Below are positions 51,455 to 61,978 of a stretch of DNA of 63,164 nt, piece by piece. Numbering within the stretch: position 1 is the stretch's first letter; each line of letters begins with the position of its first letter. The notes beneath the pieces were generated by a model. The model did no database searches. It was not told where the DNA came from and saw only the letters and a list, made by a program, of their open reading frames with translations. Source of the DNA: Fusibacter tunisiensis (lineage in GTDB: Bacteria; Bacillota; Clostridia; Peptostreptococcales; Acidaminobacteraceae); the NCBI RefSeq assembly GCF_016908355.1, contig NZ_JAFBDT010000014.1, positions 1-63,164 of the forward strand, in the 5' to 3' direction. Made by a program: the position numbers and the translations under genes.

Positions 51455-54400
51455 ATGATTAGGCTTATAACTGGTAAAGCAAAAACTGGAAAGACAACCC
51501 GTGTTTTTGAAGAAATCCAGACTTTACAGAATACAGATAAAAAAAACGCTGTTATTATGATTGTGCCGGAACAGTTCACACTTGAAGCGGAAAAGAAATA
51601 TATAGAGCATACAGCTTCCAACGGGTTTATTGGCATTGAAATCTTGAGTTTTAAACGTCTTTGTCAAAAGGTTATAGATTTGGACGAGAAAGTGTTAATA
51701 GGAGACATGGGCCGTATGCTCCTTTTGCGAAAGTTGTTTCGCAGCATGGAATCAGAACTGGTTTACTATGGAAAAGCCTATCAGAAACCGGGTTTTCTTC
51801 AAAAGTTTAATGCCTTGATTCAGGAGTTGCGTCAAACAGGCATTACACCAGAAATTTTAGAAGACTTAGAGAATGAACTTTCAAGTCATGATGTGTTGCG
51901 TATGAAAATGAAAGATATACATCGGGTTTATTCAGCGTATTGGAAAGAGAAGGAGACTCTTTTTTTTGATGATGAAGCGTATTATGATTTGTTTATTGAA
52001 AAAGCAGAAACATCCAATTTGATTCGAGAGGCCAATATTTGGGTGGATGGATTTGATAGTTTTTCAATGCAGGAATATGCCATTTTGGAAAAATTGATGC
52101 TTTGCGCCAATGATGTCACACTAACCGCAACATGGGATGAAAGTGACCAATTTGACCATACAAAGGTGATGGTAGACCGGATTAAGAAAGCTACAAAAGA
52201 ACAACTCGGTGAGGACATGTTTGAGCAGATACATTTGACAGAATCCTATTTGAGTGCTTCAATTTCCATGTTTTCAGATCATTTGCTCAACTATCCATAT
52301 GCCACTTTTACCAAAAGTGAGGGTGACATTCGGATGCATGCTGCAAACAGTAGAGCATCTGAAATTGAAACCTGTGCCATTGAAATTATAAAATTGGTTC
52401 GGGATGAGGGCATGCGTTGGCGGGATATTGCTGTGGTAACCAATGGTATTTCAGAGTATGATTCTGCCATCAGGCGTGTGTTTAATCAATACGGTTTGCC
52501 TTTTTTTATGGATGTGAAACACAGTGTTCTTGCCAATCCATTTGTTAGATTTGTTCTGGCAACTGTTCGGATAATCAGCGAACCGACCCAGATGGCACAT
52601 GTGATTCAACTCCTAAAAACAGGTTACTTACCGTTCAGCTCGGATCAAGTGCATTTGTTTGAACTTTATGTAAAGTCAAAGGCAATTAAGCCCTATCATT
52701 TAAAGCGACCATTTAGCAGAGAATCTGACCGCGGGTTGGACATGGACGCTTTAGAGGCCATACGGAAGTCATTATGGGGCTTATTAGAAGCCATTTCTAA
52801 CTTGAAACAAATGACAACTAAAGCATATGTGGAGATTTTGTATGGGTTTATTGTGCAAAATGATTTGTATCTTAAGATTCAGGAAAATATAGATTATTTT
52901 ATAGAAAATCAAAATTTTGAAGAAGCACAAATTTTCTCTCAAATTTGGAATAAAACGCTTTCTTTGTTCGATCAAATGGTGGCAGTAATGGATTCTGAAA
53001 TATTGACGGTAAAAGATTTGGGCCAATTAATGGAAGCGGGCTTTGAAAATATGGAAGTAGGGGTTTTGCCCCTTAATGAAAATCGAATCCTTGTTGGAAG
53101 TCTTGACCGATCAAGAGCTCATGATATAAAGGTCTTATTTGTTTTAGGGGTCAATGATGGCATTTTACCTGAGGCAGGTAGTCCACACCAATTAATATCG
53201 GAAATGGAAAAAGACGTTTTAAACCAAGGGCAAATTCGAATTTTATCGGACAGTAACATGTTTATCAATAAAGAAACTTTTAACATATATGTTGCAATTA
53301 CACGTCCAGCAGAAAGGCTATACTTGTATTATGCAAAATCTGATTCAGAAGGCCGTGCATTACGCCCTTCATATTTGATTTCTAAAGGGCGAAAGGTATG
53401 TGTAGACCTTTGGTATTCTGAAGAAGGTATTGTTGAGAATATGGACCCTAATGTGATTCCTAGCACCATTACGTTGCCAACGCCTACGTGGGATCACTTG
53501 GCCGTGGAACTAAGACGGTTTTTGGACGGTATGCCAATGCACGTGGCATGGTTTAGTGTCTTAAAATGGTTTGCAATTGACTCGCCATTAAAAGTCAAAC
53601 AATTGACTTCAGCTTTATTTTATGACAACTCGGTGGAGCGATTGTCTTGGAATTTGGTGTCTAAAATTTATGATAATCCTGTAAAAACAAGTGTTTCAAG
53701 ATTGGAAGAGTTCGTTAATTGTCCTTTTAAATATTTTGTTTCGACTGGGTTAAAACCTTATATTCCTAATGTTTATGAGTTGAAATATCCAGATATGGGG
53801 ATTTTGCTCCATGCAATCTTAGAAGCATTTGGAAAATGGATGTTCACCTCGCAAATGAACTGGTCAGATTTAAGTTTAGATGAAAAAAATCAAGTTCTGG
53901 ATGCTATTTTAGAAACAAGCCTTGACAAGGAGTTGTTTGATTCTAAATACCAATACCTATATATGATTCGGAAATTAAAACGTGTGGCAAAACGATCTGT
54001 GGATACTTTGTCTCATCATTTAGAAGTTGGATTGTTTAAAACACAGGCCTTTGAATTGATTTTCTCGGATGGGCCAGCTGGTGTACCGCCGATCGTTATT
54101 CCTTTGGAAGGGGATCGCAAACTTTTTGTACGTGGCGTAATTGACCGCATCGATTTGCTTGAACGCGATGGTAAGCATTATGTAAAGATTATTGATTATA
54201 AATCAGGGATGAAGGAAATGTCTTTATCAGATGTTTATCACGGCCTTCAAATGCAATTGATGGTGTATCTAAATGCATGCCTTGAACATCCGGATTATTT
54301 TAAAGTCAAAGAGTTAATTCCAGCTGGGGCTTTCTATTTTAAAATTGATGATCCTATAATTGAAAAAGTTTTGAACGATCGAGAAGCAATTGAAGCAGAT

Positions 54401-54805
54401 ATTTATAACCATTTGAAATTGGATGGGCTTATATTAAATGATATGGAAATCATTAAAGCGTTTGACTCTGATTTTGAAAGCAAGTCTCAAAGCAGCGTGG
54501 TCTCTGTTAAAGTTAAAAAGGACGGAACACTATCCAAATCATCAGGCGCCCTAACGCAAGAAGATTTTCAGAGTATCACAAGTTGGGTTACCAATAAAAT
54601 GAAGACCATAGGGAATGCCATAACACAAGGAGAAATTTCTGTTAGTCCTGCAAAAGTAGCTGGGAGAGCCAGCTGTGATTACTGCCAGTACAAGGCCTTG
54701 TGCCAATTTGACCCCAAATTTTTCGGCAATCAATATCGGAGCCTGACGAAATTATCGGATGAAGAAGCAATTGCGTGTATCAAGGCAGGAGGACAAGATG
54801 ACTAA
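51455..54805 (+). CDS. addB: AddB subunit of the AddAB helicase-nuclease
   Basis: 1116 residues. Walker A TGKAKTGKTT at the N-terminus, inactive-helicase body, then C-terminal RecB-type nuclease (about 750-1090) with HAILEAFG, IDRIDLLERD and IIDYKSG. Iron-sulphur cysteines: one in FVNCPFKYF, three in CDYCQYKALC. With AddA it resects double-strand breaks and loads RecA at Chi. ATG 51455 has GGAGG 5 bases upstream; the earlier ATG at 51443 overlaps this. Ends 8 bases inside addA. Confidence 0.95.
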   Translation: MIRLITGKAKTGKTTRVFEEIQTLQNTDKKNAVIMIVPEQFTLEAEKKYIEHTASNGFIGIEILSFKRLCQKVIDLDEKVLIGDMGRMLLLRKLFRSMESELVYYGKAYQKPGFLQKFNALIQELRQTGITPEILEDLENELSSHDVLRMKMKDIHRVYSAYWKEKETLFFDDEAYYDLFIEKAETSNLIREANIWVDGFDSFSMQEYAILEKLMLCANDVTLTATWDESDQFDHTKVMVDRIKKATKEQLGEDMFEQIHLTESYLSASISMFSDHLLNYPYATFTKSEGDIRMHAANSRASEIETCAIEIIKLVRDEGMRWRDIAVVTNGISEYDSAIRRVFNQYGLPFFMDVKHSVLANPFVRFVLATVRIISEPTQMAHVIQLLKTGYLPFSSDQVHLFELYVKSKAIKPYHLKRPFSRESDRGLDMDALEAIRKSLWGLLEAISNLKQMTTKAYVEILYGFIVQNDLYLKIQENIDYFIENQNFEEAQIFSQIWNKTLSLFDQMVAVMDSEILTVKDLGQLMEAGFENMEVGVLPLNENRILVGSLDRSRAHDIKVLFVLGVNDGILPEAGSPHQLISEMEKDVLNQGQIRILSDSNMFINKETFNIYVAITRPAERLYLYYAKSDSEGRALRPSYLISKGRKVCVDLWYSEEGIVENMDPNVIPSTITLPTPTWDHLAVELRRFLDGMPMHVAWFSVLKWFAIDSPLKVKQLTSALFYDNSVERLSWNLVSKIYDNPVKTSVSRLEEFVNCPFKYFVSTGLKPYIPNVYELKYPDMGILLHAILEAFGKWMFTSQMNWSDLSLDEKNQVLDAILETSLDKELFDSKYQYLYMIRKLKRVAKRSVDTLSHHLEVGLFKTQAFELIFSDGPAGVPPIVIPLEGDRKLFVRGVIDRIDLLERDGKHYVKIIDYKSGMKEMSLSDVYHGLQMQLMVYLNACLEHPDYFKVKELIPAGAFYFKIDDPIIEKVLNDREAIEADIYNHLKLDGLILNDMEIIKAFDSDFESKSQSSVVSVKVKKDGTLSKSSGALTQEDFQSITSWVTNKMKTIGNAITQGEISVSPAKVAGRASCDYCQYKALCQFDPKFFGNQYRSLTKLSDEEAIACIKAGGQDD

Positions 54806-57800
54806 ATGGACAAATGAACAATTGGCAGCTATTGAAATACGTAATGTGAATTTGCTTGTATCTGCGGCAGCTGGGTCTGGTAAAACAGCTGTTTTGGTTG
54901 AACGCATAACGCGAATGATTGTTGAAGGTTTATCTGATGTAGATCGAATGCTTGTTGTAACGTATACAAATGCCGCTGCAGGTGAAATGAGAAGCCGTAT
55001 AGAATCAGCGCTTTCAAGTGCTATAGAAGCTTACCCAGAGCGGGGATCTCTTTTGAACCAACAAATCAAAAAGTTAAATCGCGCACAGATTAAGACCTTT
55101 CATGCTTTTTGTTTAGATGTGATTCGGACACATTTTTTGAAAGCGGATTTAGACCCAAATTTCAAGTTAATCCGGGATTCAGAGCGATTGATATTGATGG
55201 AAGAAGCACTGGATGAGACGTTGGAAGCGGCTTATAAAGACCAAGATTTGGGATTTGTGGAACTTGTTGAATCTTATACGGGAAACAGAGATGATTATAA
55301 GTTGAGGGAAATGATCAAACAACTCTATGTTTTTTCAATGAGCCAACCCTATCCTTCTGAGTGGTTGTCATCCCAACATGACCCTTATGCGTTGCCGGAC
55401 CATCCACTTCGAAAAAAATGGGAAAGTATTTTAATTGAACAGGTTAGGGCCCTTGTATCTGGTGGCCTTTCGTTAATTGATAGAGGCATTGAATTGTGTC
55501 AGATGCCAGGTGGTCCTGAGCCTTATATAAAAACACTTCAGTCGGATAGACTTGTGTTTGAAAATTTGGAAAAGAGTGCGCATGAAGGGTTGGAAGCATT
55601 TGAATCAAGGCTTTCAAACGTGTCACTCGATCGAATAGCGACACTCAAGAAAGATGAAAAAGACCTTTATGATCAAGCACTTGTGGCCGAGGTTAAAGAT
55701 GTGATTCGGACCAAATTTTTAAAAGGACAAATTTTATCAAAGTTACAGTCAATTTTCAATTACAAAACAATGGACCAGTACTGGAAAGAATTGCCTGAAC
55801 TCAGCAATAGGCTGTCGTATTTGACCAAACTTACTCAAGATTTTTCCAATCGATTTCTACAAATGAAGTTAGATAAAAATCTTCTGGATTTCAATGATTT
55901 AGAGCATTATGCCATAGAAATTTTAGAAGATTCAACAGTATGTGCGTTTTACAGAGACCAGTTTAACCACATTTTTGTAGATGAATATCAAGATGCAAGT
56001 GCAATTCAAGAAACCATCATTAATCGAATTTGTAGGCATGGGAATCGGTTTATGGTAGGGGATGTGAAGCAGAGTATCTATAAGTTTAGAATGGCCGATC
56101 CAGAGCTATTTTTGGAAAAATACCATCTGTACGATGTCTATGGGGATTCAAAAGATATAGGGGATGGAAAAAATGGCCTTCGAATTGACCTTAAAAACAA
56201 TTTTAGGACACGTCGAGACATTTTAGACCAGGTAAATGGTATTTTCTCACGCATTATGTCAGAAAAAATGGGCGATGTCGCATATGACACACATGCGCGA
56301 TTAAATGGGTTGATGCCATTTGAACCATCAGGTGCGCCTTATGTTGAAATGAATGTAATCTCAAAAGATCAGGGAGATGGAGAGGAAGGGTCTGATGTTT
56401 TGGCTGATTTGAAAACAGATGAAATTGAAGCCCGTGCCATAGCATCGCGTATTAAAAGGCTTGTTGGAAAACCGGTTTATCATCCGAAATCAGGTGAGAT
56501 GAAACCGTGTACTTATAAAGACATTGTAATTTTACTTCGGAGCACTAGAAGCTGGATTCCAGCTTTTGAGTCCGTGTTTTTGGAACAGGGTATCCCGTTT
56601 TATGCAGATAGCCAAACTGGTTATTTCGATACCTTAGAAATTAAAATTATGATGGATCTCTTAAGGATAATTGACAACCCTTATCAAGATTTAGCGCTTT
56701 TAACAGTGCTTAGATCCCCTATTGTGGGACTTTCTATTGAAGAATTGACAGAACTTAAAGTAAATCATGACAGTGATTTTTATTACAATCGGTTATTGGC
56801 CAGCTTAAATCAAGAGTCTTTTAGGGATCCAAGGCTTAGAAATTTCATTGACCAATTGAATACGTGGCGTGAAGAAGCGGCTTATATGCCTTTGGATGAT
56901 TTTATTTGGCGTATCATGCAAGCCTCTGGATTTTATGCGTATGCATCAGCGATGCCTGGCGGTAGTTCTAGGCAGGCCAATCTCAAAATTTTAGTTGACC
57001 GTGCGAGTGAACTGAAAAACTCAAGACTCTACACTTTAGCCCACTTTATAAGTTTTATTGAACAGATGGAAAAATCAAGTGGGGATATGGGTGTGGCAAG
57101 CAATATTGGTGAAGAAGAAGATGTGGTTCGACTAATGAGCATCCACAAGTCAAAAGGATTGGAATTTCCAGTGGTAATCATTGGGGGACTTGGTAAAAAG
57201 TTTAATTTTATGGACACATATGGGGATATGATTCCTCATAAACATCTTGGAACAGCGCTTGCGTATGTAAATCCTGAACTGCGAATTAAATCCAAAACGC
57301 TGCCACAAATGGTTATGAAAGAGGTTGTAAAAGGCGAGACGCTTTCTGAAGAAATGCGCGTCTTATATGTTGGGCTTACAAGGCCAGTAGACCGGTTGAT
57401 TCTTTTCGGTACGGTGAAAGACTATGGGGCCAAGGCCAGTATGTGGAATCGAGAAATTGACGCTTATATGCTGTCTTCAGCAGGGACATTTTTGGACTGG
57501 GTCATGCCAACGGTATATCAATTGGAAGCAATTGAACTCAATGTTTTATATGAGCCAGATTTAATTTCGCAGGTTACAACTGAAGAAGTAGAAACAGAAT
57601 CTAGACAAGAAAAACTTGCAGAAATTATAGAATCGGATTACGCGGCAAATCCAGATGTGATTCAGAGACTGAACTTGACATTGGATGGTATTGATTCTCA
57701 ATTTAAACCCCTTAAAGTATCTGTTACAGATTTGAAGCGGAACCAAGCCTTTCAACCACCTGATCTTATTGACATGCCAGAGTTCTTAAAAGCAGATAAA

Positions 57801-58280
57801 CCAATTGCAGGGGCTGAAAAAGGGACACTTGTGCATAAGGTGCTCGAACATCTTGATTTTTCTAAAGCCTATACACTGTCATCTTTAAAAGAAGCAATTG
57901 CTCAACTGGATATTCTGTCAGAGGAAGCGTTAAAATTACTGGATTTAAATAAAATTCTCTCGTTCCTTCAATCAAAATTGGGTATAAGGATAGCAAGTGG
58001 ATTACAGGTGAAAAAAGAGACGCCATTTGTCATGGTACAAGATGGGCAATTGGTTCAAGGTGTTATTGATCTCTATTTTGAAGAAGCTGATGGACTTGTT
58101 TTGGTGGATTACAAAACAGACTATGTTGGGACGCAAACTTTAGAAGAGCTTTCACAGAAACATGTATTCCAAATTGACTTTTATAGGCAAGCGCTAGAAA
58201 TTCTTACGGAAAAACCCGTGAAAGAAGCCTATATTTACTATTTGGATTCAAATGCGGTTTACCCCGTTAAAAGGAGCTGA
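54798..58280 (+). CDS. addA: AddA subunit of the AddAB helicase-nuclease
   Basis: 1160 residues. UvrD-type helicase: Walker A SAAAGSGKTAVLVERI, motif Ia TYTNAAAGEM, motif II HIFVDEYQDAS, MVGDVKQSIYKFR, motif V VRLMSIHKSKGLEFPVV, motif VI RVLYVGLTRP. RecB nuclease at the C-terminus (about 1020-1150) with GTLVHKVLEHLDF, GVIDLYFEE and LVDYKTDYV. ATG 54798 follows AGGAGGACAAG; the frame from 54759 lies within addB. Complete, presumably active. Length fits the family. Confidence 0.95.
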   Translation: MTKWTNEQLAAIEIRNVNLLVSAAAGSGKTAVLVERITRMIVEGLSDVDRMLVVTYTNAAAGEMRSRIESALSSAIEAYPERGSLLNQQIKKLNRAQIKTFHAFCLDVIRTHFLKADLDPNFKLIRDSERLILMEEALDETLEAAYKDQDLGFVELVESYTGNRDDYKLREMIKQLYVFSMSQPYPSEWLSSQHDPYALPDHPLRKKWESILIEQVRALVSGGLSLIDRGIELCQMPGGPEPYIKTLQSDRLVFENLEKSAHEGLEAFESRLSNVSLDRIATLKKDEKDLYDQALVAEVKDVIRTKFLKGQILSKLQSIFNYKTMDQYWKELPELSNRLSYLTKLTQDFSNRFLQMKLDKNLLDFNDLEHYAIEILEDSTVCAFYRDQFNHIFVDEYQDASAIQETIINRICRHGNRFMVGDVKQSIYKFRMADPELFLEKYHLYDVYGDSKDIGDGKNGLRIDLKNNFRTRRDILDQVNGIFSRIMSEKMGDVAYDTHARLNGLMPFEPSGAPYVEMNVISKDQGDGEEGSDVLADLKTDEIEARAIASRIKRLVGKPVYHPKSGEMKPCTYKDIVILLRSTRSWIPAFESVFLEQGIPFYADSQTGYFDTLEIKIMMDLLRIIDNPYQDLALLTVLRSPIVGLSIEELTELKVNHDSDFYYNRLLASLNQESFRDPRLRNFIDQLNTWREEAAYMPLDDFIWRIMQASGFYAYASAMPGGSSRQANLKILVDRASELKNSRLYTLAHFISFIEQMEKSSGDMGVASNIGEEEDVVRLMSIHKSKGLEFPVVIIGGLGKKFNFMDTYGDMIPHKHLGTALAYVNPELRIKSKTLPQMVMKEVVKGETLSEEMRVLYVGLTRPVDRLILFGTVKDYGAKASMWNREIDAYMLSSAGTFLDWVMPTVYQLEAIELNVLYEPDLISQVTTEEVETESRQEKLAEIIESDYAANPDVIQRLNLTLDGIDSQFKPLKVSVTDLKRNQAFQPPDLIDMPEFLKADKPIAGAEKGTLVHKVLEHLDFSKAYTLSSLKEAIAQLDILSEEALKLLDLNKILSFLQSKLGIRIASGLQVKKETPFVMVQDGQLVQGVIDLYFEEADGLVLVDYKTDYVGTQTLEELSQKHVFQIDFYRQALEILTEKPVKEAYIYYLDSNAVYPVKRS

Positions 58281-58284
58281 CCCT

Positions 58285-59082
58285 ATGTATGAAAAAGAAT
58301 TGAATTGTGCAATTGAAGCAGCTGAAACTGCTGGTAGAGAGATTATGAAAATATATATGGCATCCTTTGAAGTGTCCTACAAGTCAGATGAGTCACCGGT
58401 AACAAGTGCGGACATCGGGGCGAATCACATTATATTGGAAAAACTACAAGCGTCATTCCCTAAGGATGGGATTCTTTCTGAAGAAAGCGAAGATGATGAG
58501 AGCCGGTTTACACAAAAACGTTTTTGGGTTGTGGACCCGTTGGACGGTACAAAAGAGTTTATAAAGAAAAATGGCGAATTTTCAATTAATATAGGCTTGG
58601 TTGATGGTGGAGAAGTTGTCGTAGGTGTGATTTATATTCCAGATTGGGATCTTCTTTATTACGCCTCCAAAGGAAAGGGTGCTTATAAAAAGTCTTTAAA
58701 AGACAACTCTATTGAGAGCATTCAGGTATCTAAACGTTTAAAACCTTATCGCTTGCTGATTAGCCGTTCGCATCCGTCCCAAAAAACCCAGCTGTTTCTG
58801 GCTGAAAATGCAGAGATGATTGCCAGTGTTACAGAAATGGGCAGTTCCATTAAAGGGTGCTTGATTGCAGATGGGACCTATGATGTGTATTATAATTTTG
58901 GATTGTCTATGAAATGGGATACCTGCGCAATGGAATGCATTGTCAGTGAGTCGGGAGGCATATTAAGAAAACTCAATGATGCCCCAATTGACTATTTGGA
59001 AGATAATAAACTAAACAGAGGATTTTATATTGTAAATAACTGGAACAACCGAGTGGACTTGACTAAAATTTTTGAAATGTGA
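58285..59082 (+). CDS. cysQ: CysQ-like 3'(2'),5'-bisphosphate nucleotidase / inositol phosphatase family
   Basis: 265 residues. Li-sensitive phosphatase motifs: EESEDDESR near 70 (metal Glu), VVDPLDGTKEFIKKNGEFSINIGLV near 90 (DPLDGT, CysQ version with KEF) and KWDTCAMECIVSESGG near 220. CysQ dephosphorylates PAP, the by-product of sulfate activation and of carrier-protein transfer. ATG 58285 with AAAGGAG upstream, 4 bases after addA; three overlapping or touching genes here imply one transcript. Confidence 0.85.
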   Translation: MYEKELNCAIEAAETAGREIMKIYMASFEVSYKSDESPVTSADIGANHIILEKLQASFPKDGILSEESEDDESRFTQKRFWVVDPLDGTKEFIKKNGEFSINIGLVDGGEVVVGVIYIPDWDLLYYASKGKGAYKKSLKDNSIESIQVSKRLKPYRLLISRSHPSQKTQLFLAENAEMIASVTEMGSSIKGCLIADGTYDVYYNFGLSMKWDTCAMECIVSESGGILRKLNDAPIDYLEDNKLNRGFYIVNNWNNRVDLTKIFEM

Positions 59083-59089
59083 GGCGTGT

Positions 59090-59644
59090 ATGAACAATAT
59101 TCTAATGATTGGGTATGACTTAGAGCCATTGACCCTGAAAATGGCAAACCTTTTTAAACACTATGGTTATACTGTAACGATTCAATATGTTGGCAAAGGG
59201 TCAGAAAATTTGGAAATAGAAGGCCTCAATGGGTATGTGGACACTATGGCCCAGATGGATTGGGATCGATTGTCGAAAGAACTCAAAACGCATGCGGTTG
59301 TTGTCATGCACGAACGCATGAATCACACGAAGGTATATGATTATGCTAAGGTTTATGGTCGTGATGTTTGGTGTTGCCTTACAGAACCACTGGAAACTGG
59401 CGAGACTGTGACGTGTGATTTTTTAGTAGTGCCTTATTCTGAACAGGGCAGTCGGCTGACGGGCTTAAAAAACCTGCTTGAAATCAAAGATGGCAAGCAG
59501 GTTTACTGTACGAATCAGTCCGGAGAAACTGAAATTTATAATCTCAATGAAGCGTTAAGTCAATCTGAATATCCGCTTTTTATGGTGCGTTACATGCATG
59601 GATACCAGATTGGTCAGTATCCACAGGAAACAATCAATCCCTAG
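59090..59644 (+). CDS. Protein of unknown function downstream of cysQ
   Basis: 184 residues, cytosolic, no family recognised. Starts NNILMIGYDLEPLTLKMANLFKHYGYTV, an alpha/beta, Rossmann-like beginning; the middle (HAVVVMHERMNHTKVYDYAKVYG) also suggests alternating strands and helices. Three cysteines (two as WCC). GAGGCG RBS, 7 bases after cysQ. Its stop overlaps the 3' end of the converging kinase gene by 11 bases, and no terminator lies between. Confidence 0.6.
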   Translation: MNNILMIGYDLEPLTLKMANLFKHYGYTVTIQYVGKGSENLEIEGLNGYVDTMAQMDWDRLSKELKTHAVVVMHERMNHTKVYDYAKVYGRDVWCCLTEPLETGETVTCDFLVVPYSEQGSRLTGLKNLLEIKDGKQVYCTNQSGETEIYNLNEALSQSEYPLFMVRYMHGYQIGQYPQETINP

Positions 59645-61271
59645 CTTCTTCTAAAATTTTCGGTATAAATAGGGAGAAACGTGTTCCGATATTAAGGGTG
59701 CTGTCAACTTGTATACGCCCACCATGTTGTTCAATGATAATTTTAGCGATAGACAAACCCAAACCAGTACCTCCGTGCTGGTTTGCTTTCATTTTTGTTC
59801 TGGATTTATCTGCACGATAAAAGCGATCAAATACATGGGGGAGGTCTTCTTCAGAAATTCCAATACCGTTATCTTCAAAAATAATAATGTGATGTCTGGC
59901 AGAAGATTTTAGAGTAATTTTGATTTCACCGTCATCCAAGGTGTACTTAATGCTGTTGTCTATAAATATTCGAAAGGCTTGCTTTAATTTATCCAGTGAC
60001 CCATAGACCATGAGCGCGTCTTCAATTTGATCTTGAATTTTATGCTGAGAGTCAATCATTCGCGTCTCCTTAACCACTTCGTGTAGGAGATCGGATAGAT
60101 TGAATGTTTCCAAATCCATCTTTAAAGTCCCTTTATCATTTCGAGCGATAAAGAGTAGACTTTCAACCAAACTCTGCATGTTGTCAGTTTCTCCCATTAT
60201 GGCTTGAATGCTCTCTTCAAGGATATCAGGGTCATCTTTTCCCCAACGGTTAAGCATGCCAGCGTAACCTTTTATAACTGCAATAGGTGTTCTCAACTCA
60301 TGGGAAGCGTCGGATACAAACTGCTTTTCACGTTCGTAACTTTTTTGAATGTCATCCAGCATTTTGTTAAATGTATGTGCCAAGTCTTTTAATTCATCTT
60401 TTGTGCCACCTAAGTTAAGTCTCGTGCTTAAATTATTTGCAGACATATCCTTTACTTGTTCAGTCATGGTGTGAATAGGGCGGAGATGTTTGTTGGACAT
60501 TTTGCCAGCAGATATAATAGAAGATAGAATCAGGACAATACAGAGTACGATGCCAATTGGGAAAGTTGCTTCAATTACATTTTTATAAGAAGTCATCTCC
60601 TTCTCTAAAGTGTAGTATCCTGTTTGTGCATTTTCATTCTGATATAGACCATAGGTAAACAAGTTTTGAAAGCTTGGGAAAGTCCTGAAATCATAGCCAG
60701 TGGTTTGGGTAGCTGTTGCGTAGTCTATTGATTGGCCAGAAGACGCATAAGTCATTGTTTTTGAGTCATCAAAAAGATAGAGATGAACAGATTCACTATC
60801 AAGGTATTGCTTTAGGAGTTCTGTTTCCTGATCTGATTCATTTGAAAGATAAGTTTCAATGAAACTGGCGTTTTCATTTAACTGTAATTGGGCGTTGTGA
60901 AACAAAAAATATGAAAAGGCCAGATAAACGCCAATAAAAAGAAAAAGTATAATGCCCACCAATCTGAATGTATAGCCTAATGTCAATTTAAAGGTTATAT
61001 TGAACCGAATTAATGACATGAACTGATCCAATTGGCCTTCCATGAATGGCTTTTTTTCTTTTATAAGTGGCTTCTTTTTTTTATTGCGTATGACTTCACG
61101 CCGTAATTTTTCGCGTTGCAAATGAGCCTTTCGCTTTGCGATAGGGTCGGTTGCATCTGTTATGACAATTGATTTTTTTGATAATTTTGGTTCTGTTGAA
61201 GTTCGATGCCGAGGTTTCGCCCGCTGAACCGTTTTTTGAATTTCTACCGAATCTTTACTGATGATTTTCAT
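59634..61271 (-). CDS. Membrane histidine kinase with long basic N-terminus
   Basis: 545 residues. An unusual ~85-residue cytosolic N-terminal extension rich in Lys/Arg (KAHLQREKLRREVIRNKKKK) precedes TM1 (about 100-122). Extracytoplasmic sensor ~110 residues, TM2 near 240-260, HAMP, HisKA FVSDASHELRTPIAVIKGYAG (His near 321), HATPase with IDNSIKYTLDDG, FEDNGIGISEEDLPHVFDRFYR, GGTGLGLSIAK. All catalytic motifs present. Start ATG overlaps the regulator gene by 17 bases; the frame carries no later ATG that would keep TM1 with a good RBS, so the extension seems real. Confidence 0.88.
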   Translation of the reverse strand: MKIISKDSVEIQKTVQRAKPRHRTSTEPKLSKKSIVITDATDPIAKRKAHLQREKLRREVIRNKKKKPLIKEKKPFMEGQLDQFMSLIRFNITFKLTLGYTFRLVGIILFLFIGVYLAFSYFLFHNAQLQLNENASFIETYLSNESDQETELLKQYLDSESVHLYLFDDSKTMTYASSGQSIDYATATQTTGYDFRTFPSFQNLFTYGLYQNENAQTGYYTLEKEMTSYKNVIEATFPIGIVLCIVLILSSIISAGKMSNKHLRPIHTMTEQVKDMSANNLSTRLNLGGTKDELKDLAHTFNKMLDDIQKSYEREKQFVSDASHELRTPIAVIKGYAGMLNRWGKDDPDILEESIQAIMGETDNMQSLVESLLFIARNDKGTLKMDLETFNLSDLLHEVVKETRMIDSQHKIQDQIEDALMVYGSLDKLKQAFRIFIDNSIKYTLDDGEIKITLKSSARHHIIIFEDNGIGISEEDLPHVFDRFYRADKSRTKMKANQHGGTGLGLSIAKIIIEQHGGRIQVDSTLNIGTRFSLFIPKILEEARD

Positions 61272-61944
61272 CTTTAAACAAATACCCTACCCCTCTAACA
61301 GTATGAATGAATTTGGTATCGAAGTAATCATCGATTTTACTTCTTAAGTACCGTATGTAAACGTCTACAATTTTTGTTTCTCCAAAATAGTCGTAGCCCC
61401 ACACTTTATCGAGGATCTGCTCTCTGGACAATGCAATATTACGATTTTCAGCCAGATAGTGAAGGAGGTCGAATTCCGTTTTTGTAAGTTCTATGGGGTG
61501 ACCATCATAAGAAGCAGTATATTGATTGTAGTCAATGGTTAGATTTCCTGAAACAAACAAATGTGCTTGACTTTGAGGTGCTTGCGTAGGTTTTCTAAAA
61601 ACACGACGGATGCGTGCCAACAGTTCTTCAATTGCAAATGGTTTTGTCATATAATCATCAGCTCCAAAGTCCAATCCCATAACTTTGTCCATCGTATCAT
61701 CTTTGGCTGTAAGCATGATAATTGGTATGTCTGAATTAAGACGTACCCTTCTGCACACTTCCATACCATTTAGACCAGGGAGCATAATGTCTAAAATTAC
61801 CAAATCAAAATTGCCTTCAAGCGCTAAGTCAAGTCCCGTCCGGCCATCATTTGCTGTTTGCACCGTAAACCCTTCATGTTGGAGTTCTAATTCAATAAAA
61901 CGTGCTATTTTAATATCGTCTTCTATGACTAGAATAGTATGCAT
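61255..61944 (-). CDS. OmpR/PhoB-family response regulator
   Basis: 229 residues. Receiver with Asp52 (FDLVILDIMLPGLNG), acidic ED at 8-10, Lys in YMTKPFAIEELLARIRR; winged helix (ELTKTEFDLLHYLAENRNIALSREQILDKVWGYDY, VDVYIRYLRSKIDD). AAGGAGG before ATG 61944; an upstream frame to 62040 runs through the promoter and terminator. Partner of the kinase encoded next. The PhoB/PhoP-like direct repeats found at 62.6-62.9 kb are candidate sites for it. Confidence 0.93.
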   Translation of the reverse strand: MHTILVIEDDIKIARFIELELQHEGFTVQTANDGRTGLDLALEGNFDLVILDIMLPGLNGMEVCRRVRLNSDIPIIMLTAKDDTMDKVMGLDFGADDYMTKPFAIEELLARIRRVFRKPTQAPQSQAHLFVSGNLTIDYNQYTASYDGHPIELTKTEFDLLHYLAENRNIALSREQILDKVWGYDYFGETKIVDVYIRYLRSKIDDYFDTKFIHTVRGVGYLFKDENHQ

Positions 61945-61978
61945 AAACTGCCTCCTTAATTTATGTATTATATGTAAT

